Source: Caenorhabditis remanei
Taxonomy: Eukaryota; Nematoda; Chromadorea; Rhabditida; Rhabditidae
NCBI RefSeq assembly: GCF_010183535.1
Contig: NC_071328.1
Coordinates: 806,001 to 870,000 of the forward strand
Reading direction: 5' to 3'
DNA: 64,000 nucleotides
Position numbers and translations under genes: made by a program. This document shows, piece after piece, positions 11,901-19,524 of this stretch. The notes under the pieces are model-generated. The model saw only the letters and a program-made list of their open reading frames with translations. It did no database searches and was not told the origin of the DNA. The first letter of the stretch is position 1. Each line of letters begins with the position of its first letter.

Positions 11901-14895
11901 GGATGTCGGAAGCCGGAATCGAAAAAACGCCCGGAAATCGGAAGTTGGAAGTCGGAAGTCGGAAGTTGGAAGTAGATTTTTTCGCAAATATTCCAAATTC
12001 CAAGAGAAAAATTATAAAACTAGCTAAACTCATTGGAAAATTGGATTTTGGCTGTAGAAAAGCCTATTTTCTATCCTATTTGACCATGTTTTCATGTATT
12101 TCTGCAAAATGTATTCTTCCTAAATTTCACAGTTTTGGAATGACGGAAGTCGGAAGTAAAATTCCCTATCCGGAAGTCGGGGAAAATTCGGTTATACCCC
12201 CCCACACCGATAGCTTCCCCGCATGTTGGAATACACCCCCCACCAACTGAAAAGTGGGGGGTTATAACTGTGGGGTTGTATAATGGAACAGAAAGTGTGG
12301 GGGTTTATAATGAAACCATTAAAGCCCCCCACAGTGGAAAGTGGGGGTTCATATCAAAACACCAGGCAATCTTCTATTATAACCCCCCACGTGTATCAAT
12401 AAACGCCCCCAAAACGCCATGTTGGTATACCACCCCCGGGGGGTGTTTAATAGAATGTCTCCTGAATTTCTGCCTAAGCCTAAGAATTAAGGAAAATCAG
12501 CTTCCAGGGCGCTAAGCTTATGGGCGGGGCGAGAGCAAGCTCCAGGGTGTCCTGTTTTAAGGTAATCACTACTTCCAGGGCGCTAAGCTTATGGGCGGGG
12601 CGAGAGCAAGCTCCAGGGTGTCCTGTTTTAAGGTAATCACTACTTCCAGGGCGCTAAGCTTATGGGCGGGGCGAGAGCAAGCTCCAGGGTGTCCTGTTTT
12701 AAGGCAATCACCACTTCCAGGGCGCTGAGCTTAGGGGGTGTGTAATAGAATGATACGGGAATTTCAGCCTAAGCCTAAGAATTGTGGAAAATCAGGGGGA
12801 ATTTCAGCATAAATCGACGTTTTAGTTTTAACCTACAGATAGATTTTAAAGTTTTAGCGAAAAACTGCTGAAAAACGCACAGAAAACCCGAAAAAAACGA
12901 AAAAAAAATCGGAAGAAAATAATTATTTTTGAGTGTAATCAATATTCAATTTGACTGCCAACAATGATACTCAGTCATTGGGGGGCCTATATCAAAATGA
13001 TGCTCACATTACAATATATACCCCCACATCTGATTGAAATTTGGGGGGTTATATTGTAATGTGTGGGGGTCTATAATAGAATGTTCATAATATAGTCCCA
13101 ACATTCCAATAAACACCCCCATCCAAATGACTAAATCACGCATTGTGGGGGTGTATTCCAACGTTTACCCAGGGGGGTGTATAACCTAATCTTACGGGGG
13201 TCTATAATAGAATGTACCCTAAATTTCACAGTTTTGGAATGACGGAAGTCGGAAGTAAAATTCCCTATCCGGAAGTCGGAAGTCGGAAGTAAAACTCCTT
13301 ATCCGGAAGTCGGAAGTGAAAAAATGCCCGGAAATCGGAAGTCGGAATTCCGCCCAACTCTGCTTGATACTGAGGTACTGTAGCCATAATTTTGGTATAC
13401 TTCAGAATAAACTAGGCCATGAGAAAAAGTTAGGCCACACAAGATTCAGATTTTTAGATACCGCAAAACTTTTAGAATAAAAATAAATCACTTGTCCAAA
13501 AAGGACGTAACGGGATTTATATTAGTCAAATTTGAGTTAATTTGAATAGTTTTTTTTTCATTTTTGGAAATTTCTAAAATTTTGAAGAAATAATTGCTCG
13601 AGAGGACTAGACAAGTCCAAAATTTGGTTTTTACGGTTTTTTTTCAGCATTTAGAGTGCTACAAATTCAAAAAATATTTAAAAAACAGCATTTCGTCTTG
13701 TTCAAAAGGAGTACACGAAATGAAAATTGCATTTTTATGGTTTTAAATTAAATTTTAAGAACTTTGCGTGTTTTTACAACTAGAAGACGGCAAAGTTTAC
13801 AAAAAAGAGCTGGAACGCTTTTCCAAAAGGACTACACGGAGGGAAAAAATTAAAATTAAAATTTTTACGTTTTTTGGTTTTTTTAAGTTAGTTTGAGCAG
13901 GTTAATTCTGCAAAAAATAAAAAATTTTGTCCAAAAGGACTACACAACTTTATTTTTCTAAAAATCATAATAAAATTTTAAAAATTACTAGCCACGCTTG
14001 TCCAAAAGGAGTACACGGTGTGAAAAACCAAATTGTTAAGTTCTTGGCGGTTTTAATCCATTTTAAAGGTGTTTTTACTTTTTTTTTTGAATTTTTTTTA
14101 TAACTTGTCCAAAAGAACTACATAATGTGAAAATTGTTAAGTTCTTAAGGGTTTTAATAATATTTACTAGGGTTTATCCAATTTTGCTTGAAAATTATTT
14201 TTCAGCTTGTACAAAAGGACTATTGGCGCTTTTAATCCGTTTTAAAGGTATTTTTACAGTTTTTTATTTTGAAAATTTCATTTTTCAGCTTGTCCAAAAG
14301 GATTACACGGTGTAAAAACCGGATTTTTGAATTCTTAAGAGTTTTAATAAGTTTTACGGGGATTGTACAGTTTTTTTTGAGATTTTTTGAAAATGTTGTT
14401 CAAAAGGACTACACTGCAGAAATTCGAGTTTTTTGAAGGTTTCAAGGTTTTTTTCTTTTTTTTCCAATTTTTTTCAAATAAAGCGAATCGACTCACCGAC
14501 AGTGCCCTGTAGTCGTGCCTTTTTAACTGAAACAATCAACGTTAACATCTCGTCCATAATAGTAATATTCTTATTCGTGTCTCTTGCAGTTCTAATCGGC
14601 TCTCGAGACACGCGGGCCGGGGGGCGGCGGAGACGTGGAGAAGTGGAATTGAACAAAGAAACTCACTGGTAATGCAGAGCAACCTCATGCTCATGCCATC
14701 TGAAAGTTGATCGTCAGGATAGTTGTCGTCTCCTCCGACGTCTTCATAGACGCCGTGAGGGTCGTCCGGTTGATACGTGTCATACTGTTGGTGTGGGGGT
14801 AATTGTTGAGGAGTGGCGGCGTCCCCGGAGGTCGAGGGACCGCCCGGGTACGCACCGCCGACCAGTTGCTCCAATGCCGAGAACAACTTGGTCTC
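5784..14895 (-). CDS. unc-13: UNC-13 (Munc13) N-terminal part with C2A domain, five exons, partial at both ends
   Basis: Presynaptic priming factor of the UNC-13/Munc13 family, which readies synaptic vesicles for fusion at active zones; its N-terminal C2A domain is known to bind RIM or to homodimerise. Five minus-strand exons (14895-14667, 14526-14497, 7254-7155, 6922-6812, 5914-5784) join in one frame through phases 1, 1, 2, 2. The joined product has about 76 residues rich in Gly, Pro, Gln and Asp, then a C2 fold with family landmarks: [53 protein letters not shown] and [11 protein letters not shown]. The last is normally followed by DIPEEEARYW in the family, which must lie beyond position 1 because no such exon is seen in 1-5783. 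Later domains (C1, C2B, MUN, C2C) are outside the window. Family assignment is very secure; the 5' limit is unknown because stops precede the acceptor at 14896 in frame, so another upstream exon must exist unless translation starts at the ATGs at 14694 or 14688. Confidence 0.93.
6812..6922 (-). CDS. unc-13: unc-13 exon D: C2A middle strands
   Basis: Acceptor AAATTTCAG, 111 bp, donor AG|GTTAGT. Encodes [18 protein letters not shown] followed by [19 protein letters not shown], corresponding to the family block L-x-V-E-V-W-N-K-G-L-I-W-D-x-x-V-G. The RPDDG loop differs from the LDLGL of vertebrates. Confidence 0.94.
7155..7254 (-). CDS. unc-13: unc-13 exon C: C2A core strands
   Basis: Acceptor TTTTCCAG, 100 bp, donor GTGAGT. 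Encodes [20 protein letters not shown] followed by [13 protein letters not shown], an almost residue-for-residue match to the Munc13 C2A signature. The preceding intron is 7,242 bp and packed with transposon remnants. Confidence 0.95.
7390..7766. mobile_element. foldback element, CATACTTGTCA family, copy 1
   Basis: Ends CATACTTGTCA / TGACAAGTATG; arms share GGGCCGAAACGGGCC, CTCGTAACTCGCG and ATGTAGATCTCGACGAG in inverted orientation around a central GAAAATGGCC-type loop. About 377 bp. Other copies at 37756 and 40793. Confidence 0.85.
7770..9880. other. unc-13 intron between exons C and B, first part: repeats only
   Basis: Palindromic repeat at 8293-8523; AT-rich spacer; pyrimidine-rich stretch 9190-9300 and a (GAT)n run near 9405. 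No splice-bounded open segment. Confidence 0.6.
8293..8523. repeat. palindromic dispersed repeat (GACCTATATCATTGGAAAGC family)
   Basis: Left GACCTATATCATTGGAAAG..AAACGCTGATTCCAAATAT and right arm complement around a CGAGGTCAAAGTTT centre. Further copies at 22566-22680, 25202-25372, 29335-29425 and 46255-46490. Confidence 0.7.
9888..10306. mobile_element. 419-bp foldback element
   Basis: Ends CCAGAGATGAGCGGAAGAG and CTCTTCCGCTTATCTCTGG; arms of about 180 bp pair well (for example GGTACGGTAGCAAAAAGTG with its complement at 10241). AAGGGA occurs directly outside both ends, a likely 6-bp target duplication. Centre carries a duplicated GAGGCCATTTGGC. Confidence 0.8.
10680..10940. mobile_element. 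diverged copy of the 63-kb foldback element
   Basis: Shares AAAAAAAGGTCCC, TCTATCTTATGAG, AACGTGAATTTTG-type blocks, the loop CAAAGCATCGTCATGTACATG-like segment and GCGTTTTCTGGCT with the 62987-63614 element. Arms only partly pair now. Confidence 0.6.
10945..11790. other. unc-13 intron: tRNA relic and pyrimidine/purine tracts
   Basis: 11150-11410 is pyrimidine-rich on plus and 11480-11730 purine-rich; open frames in both directions here have the composition of the tracts and no recognisable domain. Confidence 0.55.
11095..11133 (+). pseudogene. 3' half of a tRNA-like sequence
   Basis: TCTGACCACCAGGGTTCGAC followed by CCCCACTGGTGCCA resembles a tRNA variable loop, T arm and acceptor end including a final CCA-like end, with no 5' half upstream. 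Confidence 0.3.
12181..13217. mobile_element. G-run-rich 1,037-bp insertion flanked by 62-bp direct repeats
   Basis: Nested in hAT-MITE copy A between two identical 62-bp sequences (12119-12180 and 13218-13279). The interior repeats short blocks such as GGGGGTCTATAATAGAATG and TTATAACCCCCC on both strands, runs of 5-7 G or C, and a 71-bp tandem array. Class unknown; no coding sequence. Confidence 0.65.
12501..12730 (+). repeat. 71-bp tandem repeat, three units plus a partial fourth
   Basis: CTTCCAGGGCGCTAAGCTTA recurs at 12501, 12572, 12643 and (diverged) 12714. GC-rich with GGGCGGGGCGAGAGC inside each unit. Part of the G-rich insertion. Confidence 0.9.
13480..14420 (+). repeat. cluster of ~100-bp repeats with TTGTCCAAAAGGACTACACG core
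   Basis: About ten copies between the hAT-MITE and unc-13 exon B (near 13490, 13600, 13690, 13820, 13930, 14010, 14105, 14205, 14290, 14400). GTCC and GGAC make each core a small palindrome. Same core pattern (GTCC-n4-GGA-n-TACAC) as the 18-19.5-kb array on the other side of exons A and B. Confidence 0.75.
14497..14526 (-). CDS. unc-13: unc-13 exon B: 30-bp microexon of C2A
   Basis: Acceptor TTGTTTCAG, 30 bp, donor GTGAGT. Encodes [10 protein letters not shown], the conserved turn after the first C2A strand, and fits exactly between exon A (phase 1) and exon C (phase 1). Easy to miss because a continuous open frame runs through the upstream intron and gives a misleading ATG ([13 protein letters not shown]); that reading breaks the LLCxTxKK match, whereas splicing restores it. 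Confidence 0.88.
14667..14895 (-). CDS. unc-13: unc-13 exon A: acidic, Gly/Pro/Gln-rich segment and first C2A strand
   Basis: Acceptor CTCTCCAG, then 76 codons and one base, donor A|GTGAGT. Begins [19 protein letters not shown], continues through a QQLPPHQQ tract and an Asp-rich stretch ([18 protein letters not shown]), and ends MSMRLLCIT, the start of the first C2A beta strand. Two in-frame ATGs (14694 and 14688) fall where vertebrate Munc13-1 starts its C2A, so a shorter isoform starting here is possible. The codon bias and composition upstream of those ATGs look coding, so I favour a longer N-terminus. Confidence 0.85.
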
Positions 14896-14899
14896 CTGG

Positions 14900-17800
14900 A
14901 GAGATTTTTAGGTTTAAGTTTTTGAGAAGGTTACGGTATAACGGGTTACGGTAGCGACGAGATAAACGGTTTTATGGAATTTTGGAACAAGATCGGTTTG
15001 ACCTAGTATTTTTAAGGTATTACGGTTTATAACGGAGTTTTAACGATATCACGGTACTCTTAAAGGTATTACGGTACCTAACTTTTTTACGGAACCTACT
15101 TTTACGCTATTACGGTACATACGGTACATGGCCTAAACTAAGGGTGTTTTTACGGTATATTACGGTATTTAGTACGGTATTGAGTACGTTAATTGTTTAA
15201 CAAGAGGGGGAGGGGGATTTTGAGTGTTTTTTTACGGCCTAAATTGCGTGAGACGGTTTTTTTTTCAGTTTTTTGAATTTTTGGGGGATAAAGGTCTCAG
15301 AGATTGGCAAAACTGTTTTTTGAGTAACAGTTCTTAAGCTCAATTTCAATTGCTAATTTCTTACGGTACAGAATTCCGTGATAGCTCGACACAGTTCCTA
15401 CAACTACGCTCCAATGTTTCTCAATTTCGCACAAAATTTTCTTCGTAATCGGTAGAGCGCGGTTGTATGAAGCGTGCCGTGCTAATTAATCGCAAATTAT
15501 AAGAAAAACAGTTATGCTTAGAAAGCCAACGTTATGAGGATTCTATTACTGTAATCGTTATTGATCTAGGACAAAAACTGATCGAGGTACAAGACTTTTT
15601 GTTTGGAATTCTCCAATTCTGGGTTTTAAGGTTTGTTTGGGTGGCTTGTTACAAATATTTCGAAAACTTGTGATGTCCGTAAAGCTGAAATCCTCAGGAT
15701 TCTGAATCTGTAGTCAAAACTGGTCTAGAACAAAAACTGAGGGAGTTACACAGTTTTTAATTCAAGCACGGAAAATGTTTTGGATGTTTCAAGCATCTTT
15801 GAGCACCTTAGTGCAAAATAAATGTGCTCCAACCATATATTTTTTGCTTCGGAGCAATGGCTCCGAGAGTTTTGAAAACCAAGTTTAATTCTAATCAAAT
15901 TTCACGACCGATCTTACTGTAACACCCGTCACAAAGTTTGTAAAATAATTTGTGTCAGTGTAACTTGTTATCTTACGTCTACTTAGTCAACTAATGGTAG
16001 GTACAAAAAATTGGGCTCTATACAAAAAGTTATGTATACAAAAAGATATGACCAAAACCAAAAAATCCCACGGATGGTTGCCCCTAGCCACTAAAATTCT
16101 AAAATTTTCTCAAGAATTTTCTGCCATCCGTGGGAAAGGTAAGAGCACATACTACGCCGCCGCCTGCTATCATCAAGAATTCTCACTCGGAGAATATATA
16201 AAAGTTAGAAGAACTCTCTCTCCGGATGACGTGCTAGTGATGAAAAGTCAGACGTCCCCCTACTAAGAAAAAGAGAGAGAAATGGAGAAAAATGTGAGCT
16301 TCTTCTTCTCCTTTTCTTCTTAGAGGATAACAAAAAGTGACTACTAGTGACTATAGATAGCAGATCCTTGAAAAGGGGTACATACATATTATAATGAAAA
16401 AGGAGGTCAAAAAGTCAAATTCAGAGAAAACTGTTTTAGCACGGCAGTACTGTAGCCGGTAGTACTGTAGCCTCAGAAATTTTTAAAAAATTTAGGTACT
16501 TAAGGAGTGCTTAAGGGGTTTAAGGAAAATAGAAAACAATTTTTGACACCAAAAGTCTATTCTTATCAACTATTTAAGCCTAAAACGCAGAAAAAATCCG
16601 GTGTGAAAATAATTTTCCACCAAAAACTTGGTTGCGAATACCAAAAACATCCAAAAACTGTCCAAACATTTTTTTGGCGAAAAATCTGACTGTAACCATT
16701 TTTTTTCAGAATTACTGTTTGTCAATTTCCAAAAAAATTTTAGTTTTGGTGTTAAGCTCCGCCCACTTTCCTTAAAACATTCTAAAAGATTAGGTCTTGT
16801 GAAAAATTAAATTTATTTAAAAATATAAAACATTTCTAATTTAGGCTCCGCCCTTTTAATTCGAAAAAAATCACGACTGGCAAAACTTCAGAATTTAAAA
16901 ACATTTTCACCCTTCTCATTTTCAAAAGAAACCGGAACGTGAATTTCGAAAAAATGTGGGCGGAGCTTTGAGAGATGATATGGGGCGGAGCTTCGGGGTT
17001 GGGGGAGTATAGATAGTCAAGGAACCCGTTTAAAAAATTAAGGTTATAATTATAAAGTAATAATAATTAGGGGGACTAAATTTTTTTATTCAAGAAAAAA
17101 GTGGAATTAAAATTTTTGAGCTATTACTGTTTGTTAGGACGATATGAGTATAATTTTATTCATTTTTACAAAAATGTAGTTTTACGAAAAAGGGGCGGGG
17201 CTTAATAACTGAAAATGGTCAAATTTGGAAAAAAAATTTTAAAGAATGTTTGTTGATATTTGTTAGTAGTACTTATTTGTACAAAAATAAAGTTTTAAGA
17301 GAAAAGGGGCGGGGCTTAATAATTCCGAATGAGCTTTAATGATTTTGAGCCAAGTAATTTTTTTTAAATCTGTCATTAATTTCTTTAAACGTTTTTTTGC
17401 ACTAAAAATAACTCTAATTTCAAAATTATGAGCTAGACTTGACAATTCGAACGCCAAATTATATATTATTCTGGCCATCATCATCATTCTTCATAAATTT
17501 TAAATTCATAAATTTTAAATTAAATTCCGTCGGTCAAAAAAAAATTTGAACACTTCTTTTTAAAGTTCGGGGTGCCCGACAGGTCAAAAAAGAAAAGAAA
17601 ACTTTGAAACAAAAAGGAAATTGACAAGAAGAGGAAAGTAACTCTCTTGGTCCATTCGGCGAGGGGGCCCTTCCCTACTACTAAAACGAAAAAATGTTGG
17701 GGAGGGTGTATTGGGGTGGAGGCAGTGGAGATAGTACATCCCGTCATAGGAGACGCAGAGTATCCCAGAATATGTATAACGGGTGAGGAGGGAAGAGGGG

Positions 17801-18050
17801 GAAGGCTCTTTGCCCGTCTCTCTCTCTCTCTCACACACAGAGCAAAAATTCTGCGCGGACGGAGACGTGGAGAGGCTGAAGAGAGAGAGACGCCGAGATA
17901 TTTCACCCCCCCCCCCCTTTTGGCTGGGACCCCTTTAGTAAGGGGCGAATGGACAATAGGACGGACCGGACGCTGTCCCCCCTTCCAATTTTTCCCCTTT
18001 TATAAGAAACGGACGGACGGTTTTTCGGTTTTTCTCACGGCTCAGTGACT
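14900..18050. other. upstream of unc-13 exon A: no exon identified
   Basis: 14920-15200 repeats TTACGGTA. 15380-15480 is a dispersed repeat (CCGCGCTCTACC-type, also at 29180 and 41545). 16066-16135 forms a 12-bp hairpin. 16840-17320 has repeated GGGGCGGGGCTTAAT. 17640-17920 is GC- and purine-rich and could be promoter or intronic regulatory DNA. The upstream exon required by exon A was not found. Confidence 0.5.
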
Positions 18051-18059
18051 TTTGGGGTT

Positions 18060-19520
18060 GGAAACGTTAAAAACAGTAAAATTGTCGTCAAAAACGTTAT
18101 ATTACCGCCAAGAACGTTAAATTACCGGTAAAAACGATGAAATTACTGTCAAAAACGTAAAATTACTGTTAGACACGTAAAATTACCGTTTAAAACGCTA
18201 AAAAGGTTAAAATCCGTCAAAAATTGAAAGTCATGGTGTCCACTTGTCCACGAGGAGTACACAAAAAAATGATGAGAATTTGGCTGAAACATTATTAAAA
18301 TCAGTGAAAATGGCCTAAAAACTTGTTTTTTGAGGTTAAAAACGTAAAAAAAACGGCCGAACTCCGTCAAAAAATTGGAAATCGAGGTATCCACTTGTCC
18401 ACGAGGAGTACACTGAGTTTGAAAATAAATTTTGAGTAAAACCTATTGAAAACTAAATAAAATGGCGCATATAATCTGTTTTGCTCACGATTTTCAAAAA
18501 TACATTTTATGTAGTCCTTTTGGACAAGTGGCTGAACCTGTTCGAGCAAAAATTTTACATTTCTACCAGTTTTTAGCGTTGATTTTGGAAAATCCTAAAA
18601 ATCAGGTAAATTTTGGTTTTGACAAAGAAAAAAGGAGTGAAACCGCCAAAATCGTAAAGTAATTTCAAAATCACAGTTCACCTCTTGTCCACGAGGACTA
18701 CACGAGAACATGAAGTAAAAAATTATATGATAAGCTCTTGGAGTTAAAAACGTTAAAAACGGCTAAAACCCGCCCAAAAATAGAAATCTTGGTATCCACT
18801 TGTCCACGAGGAGTACACGGAAAATTTTGTTGTTTTTCAATTTTTCTTAGCGAGAGACGTCAATGGATAGGAAATTCGCAAACATTAATGTTAAAAACGG
18901 TTAAAATCCGTCCAAAATTTTAAATCATGGTATCCACTTGTCCGTTAGGAGTACACGAAAAAAATTGAGAATTTGACTGTAAAATTATTAAAATCAGTGA
19001 AAATAGCCTAAAAACTTGTTTCATATGATCAAAAACGTTTAAAACGCTTAAACACCCTCCAAAATGAAAATTCATGGTTTCCACTTGTCCACGAGGAGTA
19101 CACGAAGAATAAGGAGAATTTGACTGTGAAATTATTAAAATTAGTGAAAATACACTGAAAACTTGCTTGTTGAGGCTAAAAACTTTAAAAACGCTTGAAC
19201 ACCGTCCAAAATAAAAAATCATGGCATCCACTTGTTCACGAGGAGTACACAAAAAATAATGAGAGTTTGACTTTAAAATTTTTAAAATCAGTGAAAATAG
19301 CCTAAAAACTTGTCTCTTGGGGTTAAAAACTTTAAAAACGGCCGAACTCCGTCAAAATTTGGAAAAAAAAACCAATCTACTTTTTGTCCTCGAGGAGTAC
19401 ACTGCGCTTGAAAATACAGTTTCGTAAAAATTGCTTTTCGCTCAAGATTTTTGAATAAAAACTGTGTGTAGTTCTTTTGGACAAGTGGAAAAAGGAATTT
19501 TGGTTTTTCTCACGGCTCAG
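18060..19520 (+). repeat. ~150-bp tandem family with TTGTCCACGAGGAGTACAC core
   Basis: CCACTTGTCCACGAGGAGTA occurs at about 18241, 18391, 18797, 18931, 19081, 19230 and 19383, most spacings 135-153 bp, with diverged members at 18680 and 19905. Each unit also has AAAACGTTAAAA and CCGTCAAAAATTG blocks. Two units carry an inverted TAGTCCTTTTGGACAAGTGG. Confidence 0.85.
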
Positions 19521-19524
19521 TGGC

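Larger units (their letters stand above)
11801..13362. mobile_element. hAT-type MITE copy A, carrying a nested insertion
   Basis: Ends CAGAGTTGTGCGGAA and TTCCGCCCAACTCTG are inverted repeats; flanks carry the 8-bp direct repeat CTTGATAC (11793-11800 and 13363-13370). CAG start and 8-bp duplication are the marks of hAT elements. Interior is built from GGAAGTC heptamers. A 1,037-bp sequence is nested inside, so the MITE itself would be about 460 bp. No transposase. Confidence 0.85.

Noticed and set aside
14474..14656. Minus-strand frame with ATG just before KKARLQGTV as an unc-13 start ([13 protein letters not shown])
   Set aside because: The TTGTTTCAG acceptor inside this frame and the perfect family match after splicing to exon A ([14 protein letters not shown]) show this ATG is intronic.
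17520..18048. Overlapping open frames of up to 133 codons on both strands
   Set aside because: Both strands are open at once because of biased base composition; neither looks like a known protein. Kept only as a possible regulatory tract.
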